Shown here: positions 25,417 through 34,669 of the stretch, one piece after another
Numbering within the stretch: position 1 is the stretch's first letter
How the letters are laid out: every line of letters begins with the position of its first letter
Assembly: GCA_022843825.1 (NCBI GenBank)
Contig: JALHMX010000001.1
Span: forward strand, 183,720 to 247,719
Direction of reading: 5' to 3'
From: Pseudobdellovibrionaceae bacterium
GTDB lineage: Bacteria; Bdellovibrionota; Bdellovibrionia; Bdellovibrionales; Bdellovibrionaceae
DNA length: 64,000 nt
Made by a program: the position numbers and the translations under genes
Notes under the pieces: generated by a model
The model's database searches: none
What the model saw: only the letters and a program-made list of their open reading frames with translations
Told to the model about the DNA's origin: nothing

Positions 25417-26633
25417 AAATTTTCCTTTCTTAAAAAGGCATCAGACAGATCAAAGGATAAATCAAATAGTGATAAATCATTTTTAACTGAGTGCTCAGTA
25501 TAAAGATTGAAAGTGTGGTGATGGGTGTGAACACGACTCCAGTCGTTATGCACAACGTAGTCGCACTGTGCTTGCGTAAACAGCTTGTTAACTTTTTCCT
25601 TTATTTCGGCATCAGAGTTTTTTGAAGTGAGCTTAAATCCAACCAGCACTGATTTAGGTGAAAGCTGTTTTATTTTATTTATGATCTTCGGATTTTTTCT
25701 TAATTGAATTTCAAGAGATTCAGCGTCACTACTAATTTTTCCACCTTGAGGTTGACTTACAGAGTAATCACTAACAGCGGCGGCATGCACTATAACATCA
25801 TAATTATTTTTAAGCTGAGCTTCTAATGCCTGATCTAAATCTTTATAAGTTACAAAAGTATGAGTTGTGCAGCACAAGACTGGACGTGCCGCACTTTCAG
25901 CGCAAAGATAACTTACATCAAATCCTGCGGATACAAATTGATCAGCGAGTGTTGCTGCTGTTTTTCCGGTGCTGCTGTTAGAGATAAAGCGCACGTCGTC
26001 TATGGGTTCTTGTGTTCCGCCTGAAGTGATTAATACCTTTAAACTTTTACGCGTAGTTTTCTTTTGAGCATTAGCTACAGCAGGCGAGTTTGATTCTGGC
26101 AGTCTTTGAACAATTTCTTTATAAAGCAATTCGGGCTCTAGCAAACGACCATATCCTACTTCGCCGCAAGCCAATACTCCAGAAGCGGCCTCTAAAATTT
26201 CAACGCCCATTTTTTTCAATTCTGTTATTGAATTCTGGGTGGCCGGATGCAAGTACATTTTAGTATTCATTGCAGGAGCAATTAAAAAGGGCTTAGTAAA
26301 ATCATGAGCCAAAAACAAAGTTGAAATCAAATCATCGCCCACGCCTTGTTTCATCTTATTAATGGTGTTAGCTGTCGCTGGGGCTACTAAAATGAGGTGC
26401 GCCCAGCGCGCCAGATGAATATGTTCCATAGCTTGCCCGGGCTCAAAAGTATCAGTATGAACTGGATTTTGCGAAAGCCCCTCAATAGTGGTAGTTCCTA
26501 CAAATTTTTGGGCAGAGGTTGACATGACGACTTTTACATTAAAATTATTTTGAACCAGCTTGCTGATCAGCGTACATACCTTGTAGCAGGCAATTGAACC
26601 AGACATTAAAATCAAAATATTATTTTGCGACAT
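25413..26633 (-). CDS. coaBC: bifunctional phosphopantothenoylcysteine decarboxylase/phosphopantothenate-cysteine ligase
   Basis: A 406-residue fusion. The N-terminal flavin-dependent decarboxylase (about 1-175) has GSIACYKV near 12-19, the active-site [20 protein letters not shown] region near 71-90, PAMNTKMY near 120-127 and the catalytic Cys in ACGEVGYGR near 155-163. The C-terminal ligase (about 190-406) has [22 protein letters not shown]. It makes 4'-phosphopantetheine from 4'-phosphopantothenate and cysteine. It overlaps panC by 14 bases and coaX by 4. Confidence 0.95.
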   Translation of the reverse strand: MSQNNILILMSGSIACYKVCTLISKLVQNNFNVKVVMSTSAQKFVGTTTIEGLSQNPVHTDTFEPGQAMEHIHLARWAHLILVAPATANTINKMKQGVGDDLISTLFLAHDFTKPFLIAPAMNTKMYLHPATQNSITELKKMGVEILEAASGVLACGEVGYGRLLEPELLYKEIVQRLPESNSPAVANAQKKTTRKSLKVLITSGGTQEPIDDVRFISNSSTGKTAATLADQFVSAGFDVSYLCAESAARPVLCCTTHTFVTYKDLDQALEAQLKNNYDVIVHAAAVSDYSVSQPQGGKISSDAESLEIQLRKNPKIINKIKQLSPKSVLVGFKLTSKNSDAEIKEKVNKLFTQAQCDYVVHNDWSRVHTHHHTFNLYTEHSVKNDLSLFDLSFDLSDAFLRKENL

Positions 26634-27381
26634 TGTCTATTAACCTTATCCCTTCTAAAAATGCAGCGACAAATCGTCGATTTTCTATATCTTCAAGATA
26701 GTCCACTTGAAATCCATGATCAGCTAAAAATGTTTTAGCTTGCTCTGTGGTTTTGGATTCTGTGATAGCTTTATAAATCAAGGCGGCCTTTTGTTTTCCT
26801 TCTCCACTTAATCGTATGTTACGAGAGCTTAATGCTAACCCAGAGTTTTCACGTAATGTTTTAACAGCACAAATCTCGACAGGCATAAAAAAAGCTGAGA
26901 CCATGTTTTTAATAAGTTGTAGTTGCTGGTAATCTTTTTCACCAAAGTAAGCCTTGTGAGGTTCAACAATATTAAAAAGTTTCATGACGACTGTTAAAAC
27001 ACCATCAAAGTGCCCAGGCCGGGATGCTCCACATAATTTTTTTGAGAAACTTTTTTCCATGACCGAGTATGTATATTCATCAGGGTACATTTCATTAAAA
27101 TCAGGACAGAGGATGGCACTGACTCCGTTTTCAGTCGCTATTTCTAAGTCAGCTTCAAAAGTGCGCGGGTATTTTTCCAAGTCTTTCGCATCGTTGAACT
27201 GAGTCGGATTAACGAATAGGCTTAAAATAGTATGTGCATTCTCAGTCCGCGACTGTTGCATAAGACTGGCATGCCCTGCATGCAGAGCCCCCATTGTAGG
27301 GACGAAACCTACCGAGCCCGTCAATGTGCTACGATACTTTTTAAAATCAGAAATGGTTTTAAGTACCAAAAGCTTATTCAT
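26620..27381 (-). CDS. panC: pantothenate synthetase
   Basis: A 253-residue enzyme joining pantoate and beta-alanine. The HIGH-like motif is PTMGALHAGHASLM near 28-41, with NPTQFNDAKDLEKYPR near 61-76, FGEKDYQQLQLI near 142-153 and the KMSKS-like LSSRNIRLS near 180-188. The ATG at 27381 is used because it gives the family N-terminus and overlaps the panB stop by 8 bases; the in-frame extension to 27444 lies inside panB. Confidence 0.94.
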   Translation of the reverse strand: MNKLLVLKTISDFKKYRSTLTGSVGFVPTMGALHAGHASLMQQSRTENAHTILSLFVNPTQFNDAKDLEKYPRTFEADLEIATENGVSAILCPDFNEMYPDEYTYSVMEKSFSKKLCGASRPGHFDGVLTVVMKLFNIVEPHKAYFGEKDYQQLQLIKNMVSAFFMPVEICAVKTLRENSGLALSSRNIRLSGEGKQKAALIYKAITESKTTEQAKTFLADHGFQVDYLEDIENRRFVAAFLEGIRLIDNVAK

Positions 27382-28165
27382 AAGAGTGCTCTTTAGTAGG
27401 GAAGCGACCCGCCCGTACTTCGGAGACATACGAATGCGTAGCACTTAAAGTGGATTGAGACTCTTGGGCATATTTTTTTAAAAACTTAGGGTTAAACGCT
27501 CCGTTAAGTCCTAACATATCCTGCAGTACTAAAACTTGTCCTGAAGTGTGTGGTCCAGCTCCGATACCAATCGTTGGGATTTTTAAGGTCTCAGTTATTT
27601 TTTGAGATAAAATTTCAGGAATACATTCAAGCACTAAACTAAAACATCCAGCTTTTTCTAAAGCTAATGCGTCTTTCAAAATATTATCTGCAGTTATTTC
27701 ATCTCGACCTTGAATTTTAGGTCCGCCGAGCTGATGAATAGATTGAGGAGTTAATCCTAAATGACCCATGACGGGAATTCCAGAGTCCACCAGATGTCGA
27801 ATCATTTTCAAATGTCCTGCGGCACCTTCTATTTTTATGGCGTTGGCTCCGGCTTTCATTAACTCGCCAGCTGACTCTACAGCGTGCCTTAAGCCTTTGC
27901 GCGTGGATAAGAAGGGCATGTCGGCCACAATAAATTTATCCGGCGCTCCCTTAGCGACGGCTTGAGTATGAAGAATCATCATGGAAACAGTGGCATGTAA
28001 TGTCGTTGGGTAGCCATGAATAACTTGAGCAACGGAATCTCCCACTAACAAAGTATCTATTTCCGACGTATTCAAAATTTTTGCAAAAGTATAATCATAA
28101 CAGGTTAGCATAGTGATTTTTTGATTTTTCTTCTTAAAAGCTAGAAAATCCAGGATAGTTTTCAT
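27374..28165 (-). CDS. panB: 3-methyl-2-oxobutanoate hydroxymethyltransferase
   Basis: A 263-residue (beta/alpha)8 enzyme making ketopantoate from 2-ketoisovalerate and methylene-THF. Signatures are MLTCYDYTFAKI near 19-30, LVGDSVAQVIHGY near 41-53 (Mg site), GAGPHTSGQVLVLQDMLGL near 202-220 and an active-site Glu in KAGCFSLVLECIP near 170-182. Its start overlaps the stop of the DUF2520 gene by 4 bases (ATGA) and its end overlaps panC. Confidence 0.95.
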   Translation of the reverse strand: MKTILDFLAFKKKNQKITMLTCYDYTFAKILNTSEIDTLLVGDSVAQVIHGYPTTLHATVSMMILHTQAVAKGAPDKFIVADMPFLSTRKGLRHAVESAGELMKAGANAIKIEGAAGHLKMIRHLVDSGIPVMGHLGLTPQSIHQLGGPKIQGRDEITADNILKDALALEKAGCFSLVLECIPEILSQKITETLKIPTIGIGAGPHTSGQVLVLQDMLGLNGAFNPKFLKKYAQESQSTLSATHSYVSEVRAGRFPTKEHSYE

Positions 28166-28854
28166 TTTAAAAACTCCTTTTGAAAAGATTCATAGATCGA
28201 TTTTAATTTTGTTTGCTTTAGTGCGGTCACATTTTTTTCAATCGTTTGAAGATCTTTGCGAATAAATGGTCCGGTTAAAGCCTCTGATTTGAAACGAATA
28301 AAATTTTCTGTGATTTGTTGGATATATAGATCCAAAGCAGAAGAAGGTATTTGATATTTTTCTGCTAGCGGATAGATTTCCGCCCATAAAATCTGAGGAA
28401 AATTTCCCGCCATAACAGACAGGGCATGATAAAGTGGTTTGTTTGTTCCGGAAACACTGAAAAAAGAATTTGTAAACCCAGGAAGAGCTTCGGACAGTGA
28501 ATCGCATCCCGTCAAACCAAAGTGAATCTTTTTATAAATCTCATTGGAATACAACTCGGGACCAAAGCTCATTAACGGATGTGCTGCTATTAATCGATCA
28601 TCGTGAAGGGCGCCACTGAAATGAACCGTAATATTATCATGACCATTAAGATGCTTCTCATAAAAGGGGATAATTGAATGATCTGAAATAGCCAGCCAGA
28701 CGTGGGTAGCACGGGACACATAATCACGAATCAGATGTGGGTCCTGGTGGCGGTCCCAAGTTAGTAAAATATTGTGACTTAAGTTATTAAGACGGAACCA
28801 ATGGTTGAGATGTTTGGCCAGCTTACCTGAGCCAATAAGTAGTATTGTTTTCAT
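28162..28854 (-). CDS. Rossmann-like/DUF2520 protein, candidate ketopantoate reductase
   Basis: A 230-residue protein. The N-terminal Rossmann fold has the dinucleotide motif ILLIGSGKLAKHL near 4-16, then a helical DUF2520-type C-terminal domain with HPLMSFGP near 93-100. Overall it resembles the 6-phosphogluconate dehydrogenase-like fold shared by PanE. It is the first gene of an operon that encodes every other step from ketoisovalerate to phosphopantetheine but no panE. Context therefore supports ketopantoate reductase (PanG-like); that function is inferred, not seen. Confidence 0.8.
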   Translation of the reverse strand: MKTILLIGSGKLAKHLNHWFRLNNLSHNILLTWDRHQDPHLIRDYVSRATHVWLAISDHSIIPFYEKHLNGHDNITVHFSGALHDDRLIAAHPLMSFGPELYSNEIYKKIHFGLTGCDSLSEALPGFTNSFFSVSGTNKPLYHALSVMAGNFPQILWAEIYPLAEKYQIPSSALDLYIQQITENFIRFKSEALTGPFIRKDLQTIEKNVTALKQTKLKSIYESFQKEFLK

Positions 28855-28963
28855 AAATCCTTCGGTACCTGTCGGATATCTATCTTCCGATCAAGTCCAT
28901 GTTTATTAATGTGCTGATAATTTAACACTTTTTAAAATAATTGCAATGGTGTAGTTTGAGCCC

Positions 28964-29692
28964 ATGAAATATTTAAACGTGAAATTCTATATAGGCGCTG
29001 TATTTTTGGCGGGTGTGTCTGTTTTGGTGTATTTGGGCAGCGGGCGAAGTGTGCAGTTTATCCCTCAAATACCATTAAACTACTTTAAAAATAATCAAGA
29101 GGTAGCCGATAGCGTCCAGAATGTACTTCAGCAGCGGCTTACACAAGAGAAGTATTTTTGGTTTGGCGTTGAACCTGGGCTTGATCAACAGCTAGATATT
29201 TTTCGTGCGCTTAAACATAATATAGAAAAACAAAATGGATTGTTTGACATGATCTACATAGATCAAGAGTTGCAACTTACAGAGACCCAAAAAAACGCCT
29301 TTGGCAATCCCGTGAATAGATGGGTGAAGGAAGATTGGGGAAGCTTAGCTAAAGAAATTAAACAAAATCATGATAAGAAAATTTTAGTTCTTACAGCAGC
29401 CATTTATTCGACTAATTTGTTAAAATATAATCCTGTGTATAAAATTAATGAAGTGACGGGCTATAAGCCTACTACTTTTTCGATGGGATTTTTTCCTGTG
29501 ATTAAAGAAGAAGAGAAGAAAAGCGTTTTCCCTTGTCAGACGGAAAATAAAGAGGGTACTGCAGAGTGGGGTTGCGCCATTGCGAACAAGGCCAGATCAC
29601 AACGTCGAAAATTAGATGTCTCAAAGCTTTCTTTAAGCCCCGGCTTGATGGATTTAACCGGGGAAAAAGATTACATGATTCTCATTAGATAA
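28964..29692 (+). CDS. membrane-anchored periplasmic protein of unknown function
   Basis: A 242-residue protein with one N-terminal hydrophobic segment (about 9-25) and an extracytoplasmic body containing two Cys (FPCQTE and WGCAIA) that may form a disulfide. No family recognised. There is no clear Shine-Dalgarno before the ATG. It diverges from the pantothenate operon and is convergent with the 29699-30973 gene, with only 6 bases between stops. Confidence 0.68.
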   Translation: MKYLNVKFYIGAVFLAGVSVLVYLGSGRSVQFIPQIPLNYFKNNQEVADSVQNVLQQRLTQEKYFWFGVEPGLDQQLDIFRALKHNIEKQNGLFDMIYIDQELQLTETQKNAFGNPVNRWVKEDWGSLAKEIKQNHDKKILVLTAAIYSTNLLKYNPVYKINEVTGYKPTTFSMGFFPVIKEEEKKSVFPCQTENKEGTAEWGCAIANKARSQRRKLDVSKLSLSPGLMDLTGEKDYMILIR

Positions 29693-29698
29693 TATTTT

Positions 29699-30973
29699 TT
29701 AAAGCAGATTAACAGTATAAGGTAGACCTTTTTTAGCGGCCTCTTTTAATTGCTTTCTTTGATCTTTGTAACAAGTTTTATTTTTTAATTCATTCACCTT
29801 AATGTTAAACGCTGAAACCCAGTGATCAGTGGTGATTTTTTCATTACTAAGTTCATGCATTTTAGAAATTTGCGCGACTTCAAACAAACTTCTTACGCGC
29901 TCTGGTCTTGAGGCAAACTCAGTCATAAGAGAAACTAAGAATAGGCGAGAATTTTCTTCTATGGAATCAATTTGTTTTCCATCAAAACTTCCAGCCATTG
30001 AACTTTTTAAATTTGGACGAGGGTTCTTTTTTTCATCTTTCCACATGCAGGTATCAGCAAAGCCGCCAAAATGCATTTTAGCACTAGAAGAAGTAAATAT
30101 TCCGCCACCGCCTAAAGTTGCGCCTAGGTCATGGATGTACATAAGCGGACGATCACAGGTGGACTTTCCATCTGTTTTTTTGATTTTATCTAAGCAAATA
30201 ATATTTTGTTGTTCAGGCTTATTGTCACTATGTTGAACAAAAATAGATAATAATTTAAGGGCTCCACGATGAGTTCTCATGGTTTCTTGTACATTTGAAG
30301 GTAAGCTAGTGTCGATCACATCCAGATCTCTCCACGGCCATCCTTCCTTCTGGCCTTTGATATCTTTACCCTTTGGTTTAAATTCAATGAGTGCTGGAGT
30401 AAATGGAGTTGTCCGGGGTTTAGCATCTTTTTTCCCAACATCTCCCCACGGGTGTTCTGTGCAATTGGGGCAGTTGACAGTCACGCTATAGTTACGGTTA
30501 GCCATAAAGCCTAGTGCGCGAAATAATCGTGTCGTTACAATAGCAGCGAATACTTCACGATTTTCGCTTGGCCGCTGGGGAAAATATTTTATTTTAGAAA
30601 CCTTATCTTGGCCACTGAGGTAGCACCAAAATTTTGCAGTTTTACCACTGGTTTTTTTCTTTTCGGCTGTAACTGCAGCATCAAGGACGCAATCTAAATT
30701 TTCATTCAAAGCATAAAATGGACCATCTGCTTCGCGATAGTCAGATCTAAGAATATCAAACCGATTCATATCAGGCTGAAACCAAACTGCTGCGCGGCCA
30801 ATAGAGGTATTATATAATTGTAAATCATCCGGGGTAACATTAGCCGGTGACCGGTCAGCAGCATCTTCTGAAACCCATTCAATTGACGTCATAGGGTTAC
30901 TATTAATCTCAACAGGTTTTGAAGTGCAGCCAGCTACAATTAAAAACGAAAGAGTAAGCCAAATAATTTTCAT
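29699..30973 (-). CDS. secreted lipoprotein with kinase-like motifs
   Basis: A 424-residue lipoprotein (signal MKIIWLTLSFLIVAGC, Cys16). It belongs to a conserved uncharacterised family: RLFRALGFMANRNYSVTVNC, then CPNCTEHPWGDV. HSDNKPEQQN (about 249-258) resembles a kinase catalytic loop (HxDxKxxN), and YIHDLGATLGGGG (about 279-291) resembles a DFG-type metal site. A secreted small-molecule or protein kinase-like fold (CotH/Fam20/HipA style) is inference. AAAGGA-type ribosome site. No operon partner. Confidence 0.72.
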   Translation of the reverse strand: MKIIWLTLSFLIVAGCTSKPVEINSNPMTSIEWVSEDAADRSPANVTPDDLQLYNTSIGRAAVWFQPDMNRFDILRSDYREADGPFYALNENLDCVLDAAVTAEKKKTSGKTAKFWCYLSGQDKVSKIKYFPQRPSENREVFAAIVTTRLFRALGFMANRNYSVTVNCPNCTEHPWGDVGKKDAKPRTTPFTPALIEFKPKGKDIKGQKEGWPWRDLDVIDTSLPSNVQETMRTHRGALKLLSIFVQHSDNKPEQQNIICLDKIKKTDGKSTCDRPLMYIHDLGATLGGGGIFTSSSAKMHFGGFADTCMWKDEKKNPRPNLKSSMAGSFDGKQIDSIEENSRLFLVSLMTEFASRPERVRSLFEVAQISKMHELSNEKITTDHWVSAFNIKVNELKNKTCYKDQRKQLKEAAKKGLPYTVNLL

Positions 30974-31175
30974 GAGTTTTCCTTTATGTTATTGAATAAC
31001 ATAATCATAAGTATAAGCCAAAAACATGTAAACTAAAAACTCAGCCATACCTTCGTCGAGTATTAACCGAATGCTATCGTAAATCTAACGATATCCTGAC
31101 CTAGGTACCGTAGCCTAGCCCTAGGGATAATGTTTTCATAGGAGGGCCAAGGCTTTAAAACACGGAGGATTTTTT

Positions 31176-31862
31176 ATGAAGAACATTGCTGGCATTTTAA
31201 CTTTTATATTTATTATGTCGAGTGCTGCATTTGCGACCGCCTCTGAAGAGCCTGCATACTGTAATCCTCAAACTTTTTTTTCTAATGAAGTTAAAATTGA
31301 TGAAACGATTAATAAAAAGTTGAAGCGCGCTCGAATGTTTAAACTAGGCGATGTACAACTTGTCGGTTTAGCTGTGGGGAACTCTAAGAACCAACAAGTG
31401 ATTGATCTGGCAACAACTCAATCCACGGTCGAGCAAAATGAAAATTTTTGTACTTGGTTTCTTAATAAAGGTGACTCTGCAGCGGAAGCTAGTTTTAACC
31501 ACTACTATATGAAAGATCCAAAATCGCTTAATACTGAAACCGGCCCTGTGCTTTATCGTGAAATTTTAAAGAATCAATTTGCCAATGGAAGCCCAAGTTT
31601 TTTATCTTGTTTGCAAAATCATAAATATTTAGCTCTGGGATGCAAGGGCCAAAGACATCGTGGACCAACGGTAGTTGGTATGTTACTGAGCTATTCTGGG
31701 TGCTCTCCGCAAAATGCCTCCACAATTGTAAATACATTATGGGGATTAAACGGAGTTAAAGAAGCCACCCGATTAGCCATAATAGCTGAAGGCAAAAAAA
31801 TGGGTGATGAGGATCCAGAAGCTCGTCGTCGTATGCAACAAGCTTTTGGACACAGCCATTAA
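31176..31862 (+). CDS. secreted protein of unknown function
   Basis: A 228-residue protein with a signal peptide (about 1-22, cleavage after FATA). The mature part has several Cys (AYCNPQ, NFCTWF, LSCLQ, LGCKGQ, SGCSPQ) that could form disulfides, and a His at the end (FGHSH). ACGGAGG precedes the ATG. The stop overlaps the convergent permease gene by 4 bases. No family recognised. The 202 bases upstream hold no other gene; CCTAG-rich short palindromes are seen near 31100-31126. Confidence 0.68.
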   Translation: MKNIAGILTFIFIMSSAAFATASEEPAYCNPQTFFSNEVKIDETINKKLKRARMFKLGDVQLVGLAVGNSKNQQVIDLATTQSTVEQNENFCTWFLNKGDSAAEASFNHYYMKDPKSLNTETGPVLYREILKNQFANGSPSFLSCLQNHKYLALGCKGQRHRGPTVVGMLLSYSGCSPQNASTIVNTLWGLNGVKEATRLAIIAEGKKMGDEDPEARRRMQQAFGHSH

Positions 31863-33211
31863 GTCGATTTTTTGCCAAAGTAGAAGTGGTAGCACGGCCA
31901 GCCTAAGGCAATAATCACCAGTCCAATTAATGATTCAGTTGGACTTGTAAAAATGGTGTTCACCAAAAGCAATCCAGCACAAGAAATAAAAATAAATGGA
32001 ATTACCGGATATCCCCAAACTTTATAGTTTCTGGTCGCATTCGGCAGTTTTTTACGAAAGTAAATAACACTGACTCCACATAAAGCATAAAACAACCAAG
32101 CAGAAAATACGACATAATCAGTAAGCTGATCAAAAGATCCTGATAAAGCTAAAACAATAGCAATGCACCCTTGAATAAGTACGGAGTAAATAGGAACATT
32201 TGTTTTTTTACTAAGCTGAGATAATTTTGCGAAAAATAATCCATCTTTAGCCATGGCATAAGGAACGCGTGCAGAGGTTAGAATCGACGCATTCATGGCT
32301 CCTAAAGCTGAGATCGTCATTCCTACAGATAAAAATACTATTCCGATTTCTCCTAGAAAACCCATAGCAGTGTAGGTTGCAACCGGCAAAGCCGTTGGGT
32401 TTATTTTTGAATTTGCAGCCAAAATATCAGAGAACGGAAGCACGTAGAAATAAGCCAAGTTAATCAAGGTATAAATAACTAAAATAAAAGATACACCGAT
32501 AATTAATGCCAAAGGGACATTGCGAGATCCATTTTTAACTTCGCCAGCCACCATGGGTAAGTTATTCCACCCATCATAGGCCCACAGGGCAGCAAGTACA
32601 GCGGAGCCAAAAAAACTCCAACCTTTCCAGTCGGCAGTCATAGTGGTAAAATCAATAGTGCTAGCAAAGCCAGTTCTTGAGGCAAGGAAAAAAGCACCAT
32701 AGATAAGAGTGAATATAATTAATACTTTTATCGTAGTTATGATGACATTAATTTTTCCACTGAAGGTCACGCTCAGACAATTAAGGCAGCTAAAAAGAAT
32801 GACTAAACCTACCGCGATCCAAGTAATAATCATTGGATCTTCAAAACGAAAAACCCCATTCATAAAGGTGGCTGTACCCACGGCATAAGCTGCGATTGAC
32901 CCAGGAGATCCAATCCAAAATCTCATCCAGCCATATAAAAAAGAAAAGACATTGCCGTAGGCTTCCTTAAGATAGATATACTCTCCTCCGGCGCGAGGAA
33001 ATAATGATCCTAGCTCGGCGTAAGTTAAAGCCCCGGTCAAGGAAAGCAAACCAGCCACAATCCATGCGACAATGACAATAGTGGGTGAGCCAACTGTGTG
33101 GGCCATGATGGCTGCTTTAAGAAATATTCCAGTTCCCAGAATAGTTCCGACGACAATGGCAATGGACTCTTTTAAACCTAAACCTTGAACAAGTTTGCTT
33201 TCTGTATTCAT
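31859..33211 (-). CDS. APC family amino acid permease
   Basis: A 450-residue transporter with about 12 hydrophobic segments. The TM1 signature is ESIAIVVGTILGTGIF near 14-29, where the unwound GxGIF loop binds the amino acid, and the family LFPRAGGEYIYLKEAYG lies near 70-86. It resembles LAT/YfnA-type permeases. Direction and substrate (probably amino acid uptake or exchange) cannot be set from sequence. AGGTAT/GAGG precedes the start. The HAD nucleotidase pseudogene lies upstream on the same strand. Confidence 0.9.
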   Translation of the reverse strand: MNTESKLVQGLGLKESIAIVVGTILGTGIFLKAAIMAHTVGSPTIVIVAWIVAGLLSLTGALTYAELGSLFPRAGGEYIYLKEAYGNVFSFLYGWMRFWIGSPGSIAAYAVGTATFMNGVFRFEDPMIITWIAVGLVILFSCLNCLSVTFSGKINVIITTIKVLIIFTLIYGAFFLASRTGFASTIDFTTMTADWKGWSFFGSAVLAALWAYDGWNNLPMVAGEVKNGSRNVPLALIIGVSFILVIYTLINLAYFYVLPFSDILAANSKINPTALPVATYTAMGFLGEIGIVFLSVGMTISALGAMNASILTSARVPYAMAKDGLFFAKLSQLSKKTNVPIYSVLIQGCIAIVLALSGSFDQLTDYVVFSAWLFYALCGVSVIYFRKKLPNATRNYKVWGYPVIPFIFISCAGLLLVNTIFTSPTESLIGLVIIALGWPCYHFYFGKKST

Positions 33212-33229
33212 AAATTATACCTCGTGGTG

Positions 33230-34605
33230 TTAAACTTCATGACTTAGTGGACGTCGGGGTGCGCGAAAATACGTGCGTGGCGATAATTGCAAAAGATCAC
33301 TAATTTTACTCATATAAACACAAGCATAGCGTTCCATTTGATAAGCGAAATAACTTTCTTCGTTTCCGGCCCGCATCAATTGACCCCAGTTAGGATTATA
33401 AAGCGATTGTTGTTGTTTGATCAGTTGGCTGATCTGCGCATCACAATCATTAATTTCTTTTTGAAGTTTATCAATTTGTGTTTCATCGACGGGTTCGGTT
33501 TTTTCGTATTTTAAGGTCATGAGATCTGTCAGTTGATTCTCTAAAGGCTCTTTTTGTCGCATAAGAGTATCAATCTCAAGTATAATCGGTTCGGCCTTTT
33601 TATTCTGGGCGATCTCTTCATCCAGTTCTTCTGTAATCATGGCCGTTCTCCAGTTACACTCTTTTTTTAGACGCAGGATATCGCCGTAAATATGATCGCC
33701 TATATACAAGATGTCATCACCATCCAAATTAAGGTCGGTGGTAAACTTTTGTGCATTACCACTTTGATAAACACCACGTGTAAGCTTTTCATCCATATTA
33801 GTCATACTGCCTGTGGCTGGATCAATTTTTAAAAATTTTAAATCATCATAGAAAAATTTAGGTTTTTGCGCAAATGTAATGACCTGTTCAAAAAGATCGA
33901 CCCACGAAGCATGATCTTTTAAAAAAGGATTTATCGCAAAATCCAACAAAAGTTTTGAATAGTGAAAATCAGAATTAGTTAATATAAATATTTTTTTTCC
34001 ATGCTTTTTAAATTTTTCTAGTCCGCGTACAATGCCTTCGTCCTTAATGATATAATGAGCTAAATTTTCACGAACGGCTCCTTTTAGGAGCCATCACGGT
34101 GAACTTGGTCTAAAGCATCTAAGACATCGTCAGCCATTTGGGCATAGTCTGGCAACTTAAGTTCAGGGTGAGCATCTTTTAAGTCAACCAGTTGAGAATA
34201 AGCGTGCGCCATTGAATAGGAAAAACTTGTATCAACGGCTAAATAATCACTTTTGCTTAGATCTATGTAAGTTGAACGATAGGTTTTCTGACGAATTTTA
34301 AAATCTAAAGGTTTTAGACCATGAAAGCAGGTACGAATAGCGGTATAGCGATTTAATTTAAGCAAATTTCCCTTGGGCTTATCAATAACTAAACCTCTTA
34401 AAGCAAAGCTAAAATCAAACTGAAGTTTTTTAATTTGTTCTGGATAGCTTTTTCCAGCAACTAGTCTTTCCATAATCATTGTATGAGAAAGGCGCTCGAA
34501 ATTTTCTGTGTTATATCGGATCAAGGTATGATCCATATCCAATCCGATGTATTTAATTTTTTTCAGATTTAAGGTGCGATTAACAAAGACTTTTGATCCT
34601 AGCAT
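33230..34605 (-). pseudogene. HAD 5'-nucleotidase (IMP/GMP type), frameshifted
   Basis: Two minus-strand reading frames together encode one HAD purine 5'-nucleotidase of about 458 residues. The first (34605 to 34084) has motif I YIGLDMDHTLIRYN and stops after QVHRDGS. The second frame continues without a stop from just after that point as LKGAVRENLAHYIIKDEG, then ILTNSDFHYSKLLLDF (motif II) and GDHIYGDILRLKK (motif IV) to 33230. Restoring one base near 34085-34092 (an extra C on the coding strand, TCC-CTA-AAA) joins them. The TTG-started downstream part alone would lack motif I. Either a recent frameshift or a sequencing error. Confidence 0.85.
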
Positions 34606-34631
34606 GTAGAAATTCCTTTATTCTTTAATCC

Positions 34632-34660
34632 TTGGAAATATTAGTGTTTCAGTCTACAAT
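34632..34660 (+). promoter_or_regulatory. sigma-70 promoter directly before the PIF1-like helicase
   Basis: TTGGAA (34632-34637), a 17-base spacer and TACAAT (34655-34660) form a good sigma-70 promoter. The ATG of the helicase begins 9 bases after the -10, and no Shine-Dalgarno fits between them, so the mRNA probably starts at or next to the ATG (leaderless). Confidence 0.6.
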
Positions 34661-34669
34661 CTCATTCTA

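Noticed and set aside
34070..34100. Programmed ribosomal frameshift joining the two 5'-nucleotidase frames
   Set aside because: No slippery heptamer allows re-pairing at the needed -1 shift before the TAA. A simple one-base loss explains it better.
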